A stretch of 64,000 nucleotides of DNA from NCBI RefSeq assembly GCF_005876855.1, contig NZ_QLAE01000008.1, forward strand, positions 1 through 64,000, read 5' to 3'. The notes under the pieces are model-generated. The model was not told the origin of the DNA. It saw only the letters and a list, made by a program, of their open reading frames with translations, and did no database searches. Within the stretch, counting starts at the first letter, position 1; each line of letters opens with the position of its first letter. The DNA comes from Stutzerimonas nosocomialis. GTDB lineage: Bacteria; Pseudomonadota; Gammaproteobacteria; Pseudomonadales; Pseudomonadaceae. A program made the position numbers and the translations under genes. This document shows positions 48,208-56,712 of the stretch, piece by piece.

Positions 48208-49650
48208 CTACAGGGAGCCGACATTCTGGTAGACGTGCTTGAGCTCTGTAAAATCCAGCAGCGCGTCGTAGCCGTGCAGGCGGCCAAGGCCGCTCCTGCG
48301 GTAGCCGCCGGTTTCCGCCTCGGCGAACAGTTTGTTGTGGTCGTTGATCCACACGGTGCCGTTGCGCAGGGCCCGGGCCAGACGCAGCGCGCGGGCGCCG
48401 TCGCGGGTCCAGACGCTGGCCGAGAGGCCGAACTCGGTGTGGTTGGCGCGGCGCACGGCCTCGGCTTCGTCCTCGAAGGTTTCCAGCACCAGCAGCGGGC
48501 CGAAGATTTCTTCCTGGCAGAAGAAGGCGCCGCTGTCCTGATGGGCGATCAGCGTCGGCGCGAGGAAGGCGCCGCGTTCCAGCGCGCCGCCCGGGCGGCC
48601 GCCGGCCAGCAGCACCTCGTCGCAGCTGTCCTGCGCCTCGCGGATGCGCTGCTCGACCTGATCGCGGGATCGCTCGTCGATCAGCGGCCCCATCTGCGTG
48701 GCCGCCTCCAGGCCGTGGCCGAGGCGGATCTCCGCCAGCGCGGCGGCCAGCGCCTGCTTCATTTCCGCCGCGCGGCTGGCGTGTACCAGCACGCGGCGGG
48801 CGGCGGTGCACTGCTGGCCGGAGATGATGGTCGCGGCGGCGGCCAGCTTCGGCGCCACGGTGGCCACGTCGGCGTCCTCCAGCACCAGGCAGCAGGACTT
48901 GCCGCCGAGCTCCAGCGACAGCTTCTTCATGGTCGGCGCGGCGTCCTGCATGATCCGCGTGCCGGTGGCGGTGGAGCCGGTGAAGCTGAGCACGTCGACC
49001 TTCGGCGTTGCGACCAGGTAGGCGGCGCCGGCATGGCCGGTCTCGGCGAACAGGTTGACCACCCCGGGCGCGAGATCCGGCAGGTCCAGCAGTGGGGCGA
49101 GGAAGGCGGCGTTGAACAATACCGTCTGCGGCGCCGGCTTGACCACGCAGGTGCAGCCGGCGGCCAGCGCCGGGGCCAGCGCGCGCACCAGCAGCACCGC
49201 CGGGGCGTTCCAGGGAATGATCAGCCCGGCCACGCCGGCCGGTTCGCGCAGCATGGTCGAGAACTCGCCGGGCGCGACCTCCAGCACGTGGCCGGGGTTG
49301 TGCCGCGCGAGGCCGGCGTAATAGAGGATTTCCGAGATGGCGCCGCCGATCTCGCCGCGCGACTGCGCCAGCGCCTTGCCGTTCTCGCGGGTGAGCAGGC
49401 TCGCCAGTTCCTCCTGCCGGCTCTTCAGCGCGGCCGCCCAGTCCAGCATCAGCTGCTGGCGCAGGCGCGGATTCTGCGACCACTGCGGGTTCTCGAAGGC
49501 GCGCGCGGCGGCCTCCACCGCGGCGCGGGCCTGGGCTTCGCCGCCGTCGGCGAAGCGGCCGACGCATTCGCCATTGGCGGGGTCGAGGCTGTCGGCCCAC
49601 TGGCTGTCGTCGCACCACTGCCCGTCGATGAAATGTCGTGCCTGCTGCAT
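48208..49650 (-). CDS. NAD(P)-dependent aldehyde dehydrogenase
   Basis: 480 aa ALDH superfamily member with catalytic C281 (GQQCTAARR), general base E247 (LELGGKS) and N148 (PWNAPA). CAGGAG precedes the ATG. In this context it could oxidise an aromatic aldehyde such as furfural to the acid that enters the CoA pathway, or the product of the ThDP enzyme. A GC-rich dyad (49811-49841) separates it from ubiD. Confidence 0.93.
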   Translation of the reverse strand: MQQARHFIDGQWCDDSQWADSLDPANGECVGRFADGGEAQARAAVEAAARAFENPQWSQNPRLRQQLMLDWAAALKSRQEELASLLTRENGKALAQSRGEIGGAISEILYYAGLARHNPGHVLEVAPGEFSTMLREPAGVAGLIIPWNAPAVLLVRALAPALAAGCTCVVKPAPQTVLFNAAFLAPLLDLPDLAPGVVNLFAETGHAGAAYLVATPKVDVLSFTGSTATGTRIMQDAAPTMKKLSLELGGKSCCLVLEDADVATVAPKLAAAATIISGQQCTAARRVLVHASRAAEMKQALAAALAEIRLGHGLEAATQMGPLIDERSRDQVEQRIREAQDSCDEVLLAGGRPGGALERGAFLAPTLIAHQDSGAFFCQEEIFGPLLVLETFEDEAEAVRRANHTEFGLSASVWTRDGARALRLARALRNGTVWINDHNKLFAEAETGGYRRSGLGRLHGYDALLDFTELKHVYQNVGSL

Positions 49651-49810
49651 CTGATTCTCCTGTCCGGCAAAGCTGCTTGTGCTTGTTTTTCAGCCATGGG
49701 CGAGGGCGCCGTGCCCTTTGCCTGTTTGACCTGAGCGGGTGCGGCCCGGGGATGGCGCCTTGTGGGCCGGCCAGCTCGGGGCTGCCTGGACGCCTGGGCG
49801 TCGAGAGAAG

Positions 49811-49841
49811 ACGGGCCCCTCCGGTTGACCGTCGGGCCCGT
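49811..49841 (-). terminator. GC-rich hairpin between ubiD and ALDH genes
   Basis: ACGGGCCC (49811-49818) pairs with GGGCCCGT (49834-49841), with an inner CGGT/ACCG pairing. On the minus strand it is followed by CTTCTCTC rather than a pure T run, so it may be a weak terminator or an mRNA-stabilising element. Confidence 0.5.
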
Positions 49842-49883
49842 TCGCGAAACGCGCGCCGCAATACGCCGCGCGTCCGTCGCCGG

Positions 49884-51320
49884 TCAGCCGTTGTGCGGCT
49901 GGCCGAACAGTCGCTGCCAGTCCGCGCCGGCCGGATGGGCGACCGCGGCGAGGTCGACCTCGGTCTCGCCCGGCACGCGGATGCGCTTGAAGCGCATCGG
50001 CGGGGCCGCCAGCGGCACCGTGGCGTCGAAGCCCATCTTCGAGCCGACCCCGTCGCGGGTGGAAGGATCGAGCTTGGAGCCCTGGGACTCGTGGACCAGC
50101 ACCAGGTCGCGGTCGGCCTGGAAGCGGGTGGCCACCGCCCACTCCACCTCGGTGGGGTTGTGGATGTCGACGTCGGTGTCCACCACCACCACGTGCTTGA
50201 TGTCGTAATGGCCGCCGAGCGCGCCGAGGATGACGTTCTTCGCCTCGCCCTCGGAGCGCTTGTCGATCTGCACGTACAGGTGGTAGCGGCACACGCCGCC
50301 GCGGGCCAGGTGCACGTCGCGCACGCTGGGGAAGCTGCGGCGCAGGTGCGCGAGCATGGTCGCCTCGCGCGGAATGCCGCCGAGCAGCAGGTGCTCCAGG
50401 CCGCCGCCGACGATGGTGTGGAACAGCGGCGCCTGGCGGTGGGTGACGGCGTCCACCTCGATCACGTGGCGTTCGGCGCGCTCGCCGTAGTACTGCGGAA
50501 ATTCGCCGAACGGCCCTTCTTCCTCGCGCGCATTGGCCAGCAGGCGGCCCTCGACCACGATCTCGGCATCGGCCGGTACGCGGATGCGGTTGGTCACGCA
50601 CTGCACCACCTTGAGCGGCTGGCCATGCAGCGCACCGGCGATCTCCAGTTCATCGTGGTCGATCGGCACGATGGCCTGCGAGGCCATCAGCGTCAGCGGG
50701 TCGCAACCGACCACCACGGCGACTTCCAGGTCCTCGTTCTCGCGTTCGGTCTCCTGGAAGAAGGCCAGCGCGTGGCGCGGCAGCAGCAGCGCGCCGAGGC
50801 GGTTGCGGTCGCTGACCTGCAGGCGGTGGATGGAGACGTTCTGCACGCCGGTGCGCGGGTTGCGGGTGATCAGCAGGCCGGCGGTGATGTAGGGGCCGCT
50901 GTCATGCTCGTTGTGCGTGGGGATGGGCAGCTGGGCGAGCAGGTCGACGTCGCGGTGGACCACCTGCTGGCAGGGCGCGTCGGTGACGTCCTGCGACGGC
51001 AGGGGGTTGAGGCTGGCGTGTTCGAAGCGCGCCAGCACCTGGCTCGGTTCGACGCCCATGGCCTCGGCCATCCACTGGCGGTCCGACAGCAGGCCGGAGA
51101 TCACCGGGATGTCGTGGCCGCCCGGTTTCAGGAAGAGGGACGCGCTGTGGCCGTCCAGGCGGTTGGCGATGGCCGCGACGCCGAAGCGCAGGTCGGTCCC
51201 GGCACGCACGATGCTCAGCCGCCGGGTTTGCTGCAGATGATCCAGCCAGCCACGCAGGCTGGCGCCGAGCGGCAGGGTGGGGGACGCGGATTCGGCCGAG
51301 GGCGAATGCTGGGGCAGCAT
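49884..51320 (-). CDS. UbiD-family prenyl-FMN decarboxylase
   Basis: 478 aa. The catalytic triad R166 (NVSIHRLQV), E268 and E273 (EEEGPFGE) has the spacing of fungal Fdc1 (R173, E277, E282), and N161 and H183 fit the metal site. UbiD enzymes reversibly decarboxylate unsaturated or aromatic acids; one branch, HmfF, acts on furan-2,5-dicarboxylate and pyrrole-2-carboxylate. The partner ubiX is in the same cluster. GAGAGAG precedes the ATG at 51320, and an operator-like site lies 61-88 bp upstream. Confidence 0.93.
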   Translation of the reverse strand: MLPQHSPSAESASPTLPLGASLRGWLDHLQQTRRLSIVRAGTDLRFGVAAIANRLDGHSASLFLKPGGHDIPVISGLLSDRQWMAEAMGVEPSQVLARFEHASLNPLPSQDVTDAPCQQVVHRDVDLLAQLPIPTHNEHDSGPYITAGLLITRNPRTGVQNVSIHRLQVSDRNRLGALLLPRHALAFFQETERENEDLEVAVVVGCDPLTLMASQAIVPIDHDELEIAGALHGQPLKVVQCVTNRIRVPADAEIVVEGRLLANAREEEGPFGEFPQYYGERAERHVIEVDAVTHRQAPLFHTIVGGGLEHLLLGGIPREATMLAHLRRSFPSVRDVHLARGGVCRYHLYVQIDKRSEGEAKNVILGALGGHYDIKHVVVVDTDVDIHNPTEVEWAVATRFQADRDLVLVHESQGSKLDPSTRDGVGSKMGFDATVPLAAPPMRFKRIRVPGETEVDLAAVAHPAGADWQRLFGQPHNG

Positions 51321-51671
51321 GGCGGTACTCTCTCGTGATTATTGTTTTGGCCATGCTAGAAGCGTCGCGAAAGCCTGCCTATTAAGGTTTTCTGATGCGC
51401 GCCATCAGTGCTGGCGATGCCCCGCCGGATAGCGCTGTAGAGCCGTTCCGCCTCGGACGACAGCAGAGGTCCTGCGGCTTATGACGACCGCAGGCGATAT
51501 CCCCTCGGGCGCGGGGCGATTCGAAGGGATTCGGTTCCGGAGTGGTTTTTTTCGCGGTCTTGACCGCGAAGGGGTGCATGTCGCGACGAGCCCGATGGCT
51601 GCTCGCGCCAGGCCAGGGTGCCGCTGCCAAATAGGCAGCCACACCGGCGCGCATGGCGCCTTTCGCGTCGG
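51321..51671. other. Intergenic region upstream of ubiD
   Basis: 350 bp without a convincing gene. It holds the shared operator-like site (51381-51408) and, at 51551-51570, a perfect hairpin TTCGCGGTC-TT-GACCGCGAA. The hairpin has no T run in the minus-strand direction (A residues follow), so it is not an ordinary terminator of the ThDP gene. Confidence 0.6.
51381..51408 (-). promoter_or_regulatory. Candidate LysR operator upstream of ubiD (copy 1)
   Basis: 28-bp element: ATTAAGGTTTT (51381-51391) followed by CTGATG-CGCGC-CATCAG, a perfect 6-bp palindrome (51392-51408). It matches the site at 56662-56689 in 23 of 28 positions and in orientation. It lies 61-88 bp before the ubiD start, the usual LysR region. 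Confidence 0.68.
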
Positions 51672-53309
51672 TCAGGGCCGCAGGATTGCCGGGTCGATCA
51701 GCACCTCGATGAGGAAGGGCCGGTCGGCCGCCAGGGCCTGCTCGAAGGCTTCGGCGAACTGCTCGGTGCGTTCGACCCGCGCGGCGCCGGCACCGTAGGC
51801 GCGGGCCAGGGCGACCATGTCCGGGTTGACCAGGTCGGTGCCGTAGCGGCGGCCGGGGTAGTGCTTGTCCTGGTGCATGCGGATCGAGCCGTAGGAGCCG
51901 TTGTTGACCACCACCACGATGACGTTGGCGCCGTACTGCACGGCGGTGGCCAGCTCCTGGCAGGTCATCTGGAAGCAGCCGTCGCCGGCGAAGCACACCG
52001 CCGGGCGCGCGGGCTGGGCGAGCTTGGCGGCGATCGCCGCGGGCAGGCCGTAGCCCATCGAGCCGGAGGTGGGCGCCAGTTGGCTGCCCCAGTCGCGGTA
52101 CGGATAGAAACGGTGCACCCAGAGCGTGTAGTTGCCGGCGCCGTTGCTGATCACCGCGTCGGCCGGCAGGCGACGGCCGAGCCAGGCGACGATCTCGCCG
52201 AGCTGCAGCGGGCCCGGCAGCTCGGTCGGCTGCTGCCAGGCCTGGCGGGTCTCGCGGGCTCGCGTCAGCCATTGCTGGCGCTCGCCGGAGAGGTTCGACG
52301 GCGCCGGCAGTCCGGCGGCGGCCTCGGCGAAGTTCGCCACCGAGGCGCACAGGGCCAGGTCCGGCAGGTACACGCGGCCGGGTTCCTGCGGGTCCGGGTG
52401 GACGTGCACCAGCCGCTGGCGCGCCTGCGGCGCCTCGACCAGCTCGTAGTGGCGGGTGGTGATGTCGCCCAGGCGGGTGCCGACCGCGATCAGCAGGTCG
52501 GCTTCCTGGATCATCGCGGCGAGCCCGGAGTTCATGCCCAGGCCGGCGTCGCCGGCGTAGTTCGGATGATCGTTGTCGAAGCGGTCCTGGCGGCGGAAGG
52601 ACGTAGCCACCGGCAGGCCCTGGGCTTCGGCGAAGGCCTGCAGTTGCTGCCGGCACTCGGAGCTCCAGCCGGAGCCGCCGAAGATCGCCAGTGGCCGCCG
52701 GGCCTCGGCCAGCAGTTGTCGCAGGCGCTCCAGTGCGGCCGGCGCGGGATAGCCCTGGTTGATCGCCGCCGGGCCGAGTTCAACTGGCTCGACGCGCTCG
52801 TACAGCAGGTCCTCCGGTAGCCCGAGCACCACCGGGCCCTGGCGTCCGGAGCGGGCGGTGGTGAAGGCGCGGGAGAGGTATTCGGGCAGGCGCGTGGCGT
52901 CCTGGATGTCGGTGGCCCACTTGGCCACCGAGCCGAACAGCGCGCCGACGTCGATTTCCTGCCAGGCCTCGCGCTCGCGCATGGCGCGTGGCACCTGGCC
53001 GACGAACACCAGCAGCGGCGTGGAGTCCTGCGCCGCCACGTGCAGGCCGGCCAGTGCGTTGGCGCTGCCGGGTCCGCGGGTGACGAAGCACACGCCCGGG
53101 CGTCCGGTGGTCTTGGCGTAGGCTTCGGCCATCATCGATGCCCCGCCTTCCTGGCGGCACACCACCAGGGCGATGTCGGGGGCATCGTGCAGCGCGTCGA
53201 GCACCGGCAGGAAGCTTTCGCCGGGCACCGTGAAAACGCGGTCCACGCCGTTGCGCCTGAGCAGTTCGACGATGGCCTGGCCGCCATCGGGTCGGTTGTC
53301 GGCTGTCAT
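51672..53309 (-). CDS. Thiamine diphosphate-dependent enzyme (acetolactate synthase/benzoylformate decarboxylase-like)
   Basis: 545 aa with all three ThDP-enzyme domains. The catalytic glutamate is E54 (CRQEGGASMMAEAYA), and the cofactor motif runs from G442-D-G to N469-N470. Domain features are closer to acetolactate-synthase-like proteins than to classical benzoylformate decarboxylase. Such enzymes decarboxylate or carboligate 2-oxo acids. It follows the TAXI gene by 63 bp. Its step in a furan or aromatic pathway is not known to me; with the ALDH it could form a 2-oxo acid to aldehyde to acid relay. Confidence 0.9.
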   Translation of the reverse strand: MTADNRPDGGQAIVELLRRNGVDRVFTVPGESFLPVLDALHDAPDIALVVCRQEGGASMMAEAYAKTTGRPGVCFVTRGPGSANALAGLHVAAQDSTPLLVFVGQVPRAMREREAWQEIDVGALFGSVAKWATDIQDATRLPEYLSRAFTTARSGRQGPVVLGLPEDLLYERVEPVELGPAAINQGYPAPAALERLRQLLAEARRPLAIFGGSGWSSECRQQLQAFAEAQGLPVATSFRRQDRFDNDHPNYAGDAGLGMNSGLAAMIQEADLLIAVGTRLGDITTRHYELVEAPQARQRLVHVHPDPQEPGRVYLPDLALCASVANFAEAAAGLPAPSNLSGERQQWLTRARETRQAWQQPTELPGPLQLGEIVAWLGRRLPADAVISNGAGNYTLWVHRFYPYRDWGSQLAPTSGSMGYGLPAAIAAKLAQPARPAVCFAGDGCFQMTCQELATAVQYGANVIVVVVNNGSYGSIRMHQDKHYPGRRYGTDLVNPDMVALARAYGAGAARVERTEQFAEAFEQALAADRPFLIEVLIDPAILRP

Positions 53310-53372
53310 CTGGTCCTCGCTGAGTTCGGCGGAAAAGCCGCGCGGAACCGCATGGCCGCGCGGCAGGGGGCA

Positions 53373-54365
53373 TTACTTGAGCAGTCCCACTTCACGGTAG
53401 TACTTCTCGGCGCCCGGGTGCAGCGGAGCGGCGAGGTTGGCCGGGTCGACCGAGCCCTCGGCGGTCCAGCCCTTCATCGAGCCGAACGAGCGCTGCAGGG
53501 ATTCGCGGCCTTCCATGACCGCCTTGGTGATGGCGTAGGCCTCTTGTTCCGGAACCAGCTCGTTGGCGTACAGCGAGGTGGCGAAGCCGACGCCCTGGAC
53601 CGGCTTGTCCTGCTTCTCGAACATGCCGGCCGGCATGGTGGCGCGGACGAAGCCGAACTTCTCCAGGTGGCTGACGGCCTCGTCGCTGAGGTCGAGGAAG
53701 CGCTGCCCGGGGGTGATCGACAGCTGCGCGGTGTTCGGGTGGCCGGCGGTGGTGATGCCGATGATCATGTCGATCTGCCGGTCGCCGAACTGGTCCTGCA
53801 GGATGCTCAGGCTCGACTTGCTGATGCTGCCGCCGAAGGATTCGATCGCCTCGTAGCTCAGGCCGTTGGCCTCGAGGATCAGCTTGGCGATGTATTCGTT
53901 GAGGCTGCCCTGCGGGCCGGTGCCGATGCGCACCGCCAGTTTCTTCTCGCGAATGTCGGCGAGCGACTGGATCGGGCTGTCGTTCTGCACGGTGATGCGC
54001 TGGTAGTACTGGTCGAGGCCGCCGACCAGGCCGCGGACGCTTTCTATCTTTTTCTTGAACGGGCCGAACGGCTGCTGGGCCCAGGCCGCCACCGGCGGGA
54101 AGATCAGGCCGATGTCGGCGCGCCGGGCGGCCAGCAGCTGGGTGTTGGCGATGGCCATGGGGGTGCCCTGAATGTCCACCGTCGAGCCGGCCGGCAGACG
54201 CTCGAGCATCTCGCCACGCAGGGCGCCGGCATAGGCATACCAGGTGGTGCCGGTCGGCCCGGCGGCGAACTTGACCTTCACCGGGTCAGCGGCGAGCGCG
54301 CTGCCGCACAATCCGATGGCTCCCAGCAGCGCGATCGCCGCGTGTTTCTTCAGTGACTTGATCAT
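53373..54365 (-). CDS. TAXI-family TRAP transporter solute-binding protein
   Basis: 330 aa. Signal peptide of about 25 residues (ends GSALA), then the TAXI hallmarks FAAGPTGTTWYAYAGAL and IGTGPQGSLNEYIAKLIL. It captures a substrate, often a dicarboxylate or aromatic acid, in the periplasm for the fused permease encoded 40 bp upstream. AAGGAG precedes the ATG at 54365. Confidence 0.94.
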   Translation of the reverse strand: MIKSLKKHAAIALLGAIGLCGSALAADPVKVKFAAGPTGTTWYAYAGALRGEMLERLPAGSTVDIQGTPMAIANTQLLAARRADIGLIFPPVAAWAQQPFGPFKKKIESVRGLVGGLDQYYQRITVQNDSPIQSLADIREKKLAVRIGTGPQGSLNEYIAKLILEANGLSYEAIESFGGSISKSSLSILQDQFGDRQIDMIIGITTAGHPNTAQLSITPGQRFLDLSDEAVSHLEKFGFVRATMPAGMFEKQDKPVQGVGFATSLYANELVPEQEAYAITKAVMEGRESLQRSFGSMKGWTAEGSVDPANLAAPLHPGAEKYYREVGLLK

Positions 54366-54405
54366 CTTCTTGTTCTCCTTGGTTGAATTCGGCAGTGGGC
54401 GGCCG

Positions 54406-56361
54406 TCAGGCGCCCGGCTCCAGTACACAGTTGGCCTGTGTGGCCCTGGCCTTGCGGTTCTGCCAGGCCCAGATCGCGCAGAACAGCAGCAGGCCGCCTA
54501 TCGAGGCCTTGATGACCGGCGCGATCAGCAGCGCCGCGGCGACGAACAGCAGCGCTGTTTCGAGCAGCGAGTTGCGGGCGCGCAGGTAGCCCGCCACGCA
54601 ACCGGCCAGGGCGTAGCAGCCGATCACCGCGGTGACCACCGCTGGAACGATGGCCTGCCACTCGCCCTGCAGCAGCAGCGCGGGGCTGAAGACGAAGGCG
54701 AAGGCGACGAGGAAGCCGGCCAGGCTGTAGCGGAACGCCACCCAGCCGGTTTTCCACACGTTGGCCTTGGCGATGCCGCCAGCGACGAAGGCGGCCAGCG
54801 CCACCGGCGGCGTGACCATCGACAGGGCGGCGAAATAGAGCACGAAGAAGTGCGCTGACAGGGCCGGCACGCCCAGCTTGTCCAGCGCCGGGATGGCGAG
54901 GATGGCGCCCATGATGTAGGCGGCGGTGGTCGGCATGCCCATGCCCATCACGATGACCATGAACATCACCAGCAGCAGCGCCGGGATCAGCATGCCGCCG
55001 GACAGCGCGGCGACGAAGGTGCCGAAGGTCAGGCCGAGGTTGGTGACCGAGGCGATGCCGACCACGATGCCGGCACCGGCGCAGGGAATCGCCACGGCGA
55101 TGGCGCCGCGCGCGCCGGAATCCAGCGCCTGCAGCGAGTCGCTGACCACCGAACCGGCGGCCTTCAGCACGCCGTTGCCGCCTTCGGCGCGAAAGCCTTC
55201 CCAGGCCCGGGTGCAGAGGCCGAACACCAGGGTGATCCAGATGGCCTGCAGCGTCGCCGAGCTCAGCGCGCGGCCGGCCATGATCTGGTACACCAGCACG
55301 AACACCGGGATCAGCAGGTACAGGCGCTTGAGCACGCTGTTCCAGTTCGTGCCCAGTTCCGAGCGCTTCAGCCCGGCCAAGCCCTTGCGGCGCGCCAGCA
55401 GATCGACCACGAAGTACAGCGCGACGTAGAACAGCAGCGCCGGAATCAGCGCGGCGATCGCCACCTCCGCATAGGGAATGCCCATGAACTGCGCGATCAG
55501 GAAGGCCGCCGCGCCCATCACCGGCGGCATGATCTGGCCGCCGGTGGAGGAAGTCGCCTCTACCGCCGCGGCTTCCTCGGCGCTCATGCCGGACTTCTTC
55601 ATCGCCGGGATGGTGAACATGCCCATCACCGCGGCGTTGGCCGTGGCGCTGCCGCTGACCGAGCCGAACAGCGTGGAGGAGACGATCGAGACCTTGGCCA
55701 TGCCGCCACGAAAGCGTCCCACCAGCAGCACCGACAGATCCATGAACAGCTGGCCGCCGCCGAACAGCTGGAGGAAGGCGCCGAACAGCAGGAAGTAGAA
55801 GACCTGGTTGTAGGACACGATGCTGGGAATGCCGAACACGCCCTCGTTCTGCATCGTCTGCATGTCGAGGAAGGTCTCGAAGAACAGCCGGCTCGGCTCG
55901 CCGTCGTGGCCGATGAGCCCCAGCATCGGGATGTCGCGCAGTTGCGGGCCGATGAACTGGTAGACCAGGAACACCAGGATCACCACGGTCAGGCCCATGC
56001 CCAGCGCCCGGCGCACGGACTCGATCACCAGCAGGATGACCGCGATACCGACCACCATGTCCAGGGTGGTGAGCGGGTCGACCATGGCGATGCGCATGTT
56101 CAGCATCTCGCCGCTGCGCAGGTAGTGCAGCGCGATGGCGACCGCCACGGCGGCGAGCAGGTAGTCCGAAAGGCGCGCCACGGTGAAGCGGCCGACATCG
56201 CCCTTGCGCAGCGGATGGGTGATGAAGGTCAGCACGACGCCGAACATGATGTGGATCGGCACCGCGACGATCAGGTCCAGCGGTGTGCCGTAGACCATGT
56301 AGATCTGGAAGGCCGCCCAGCAGAGCGCGACGATCGAGGCGGGGTTGGCGAGATTTTTCAT
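54406..56361 (-). CDS. TRAP transporter fused permease (DctQM-type)
   Basis: 651 aa with about 16-18 transmembrane helices: small Q-like part at the N terminus fused to the large M part (SGSATANAAVMGMFTIPAMK, TGGQIMPPVMGAAAFLIAQF, MGMGMPTTAAYIM). These are typical of permeases that pair with TAXI receptors and are driven by ion gradients. I chose the ATG at 56361 (MKNLANPASIVALCWAAF); the longer open frame upstream lacks protein-like composition. Confidence 0.94.
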   Translation of the reverse strand: MKNLANPASIVALCWAAFQIYMVYGTPLDLIVAVPIHIMFGVVLTFITHPLRKGDVGRFTVARLSDYLLAAVAVAIALHYLRSGEMLNMRIAMVDPLTTLDMVVGIAVILLVIESVRRALGMGLTVVILVFLVYQFIGPQLRDIPMLGLIGHDGEPSRLFFETFLDMQTMQNEGVFGIPSIVSYNQVFYFLLFGAFLQLFGGGQLFMDLSVLLVGRFRGGMAKVSIVSSTLFGSVSGSATANAAVMGMFTIPAMKKSGMSAEEAAAVEATSSTGGQIMPPVMGAAAFLIAQFMGIPYAEVAIAALIPALLFYVALYFVVDLLARRKGLAGLKRSELGTNWNSVLKRLYLLIPVFVLVYQIMAGRALSSATLQAIWITLVFGLCTRAWEGFRAEGGNGVLKAAGSVVSDSLQALDSGARGAIAVAIPCAGAGIVVGIASVTNLGLTFGTFVAALSGGMLIPALLLVMFMVIVMGMGMPTTAAYIMGAILAIPALDKLGVPALSAHFFVLYFAALSMVTPPVALAAFVAGGIAKANVWKTGWVAFRYSLAGFLVAFAFVFSPALLLQGEWQAIVPAVVTAVIGCYALAGCVAGYLRARNSLLETALLFVAAALLIAPVIKASIGGLLLFCAIWAWQNRKARATQANCVLEPGA

Positions 56362-56712
56362 GATTGTCTGCCGTATCGGGTGGTGGCCGAGGCCGGAGGC
56401 GCGAAGCTTCGCTGCACGGGGTCCGTGCAGGGCATGGCTGTCAGGCGTCTTCGGCGGGACGGGTGCGCGCGGCGGGCGCCCGTGGGCGCGGAGGTTCCAC
56501 CGGCGGGGCGATGGTGGCAGGGCCGGGGAGGCACCCACGGAGAAGATGGGTAGGCATGGCGATTCACCGTTGTTGTTTTTGTCGGTAGCGTGCCGGTCCG
56601 GTGGATGTCTCCGGACCGGGTGCTTCGGCTTCATCTTATGGGGCTGCCGGAGCACCTGGCCATTAACGAATTTTGATACGCGCCATCAGGCGCAGCTCTA
56701 GCCGCAAACGCG
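56362..56712. other. Leader/promoter region of the TRAP-TAXI-ThDP unit
   Basis: 350 bp between the TRAP gene and benE. It contains the operator-like site at 56662-56689. A 38-codon reading frame (56441-56557, minus, start MPTHLLRGCLPG) has a GGTGA ribosome-like site and could be a leader peptide, but its composition is poor, and I do not call it a gene. Confidence 0.5.
56662..56689 (-). promoter_or_regulatory. Candidate LysR operator upstream of the TRAP genes (copy 2)
   Basis: 28-bp element: ATTAACGAATT (56662-56672) followed by TTGATA-CGCGC-CATCAG (imperfect palindrome). 23 of 28 positions equal the copy before ubiD, same orientation relative to the downstream gene. It begins right after the benE stop, about 300 bp before the TRAP start, so the leader would be long. 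Confidence 0.68.

Noticed and set aside
51551-51570. Perfect hairpin after the ThDP gene as a terminator
   Set aside because: The T residues lie on the wrong side for minus-strand transcription; kept only as an inverted repeat.
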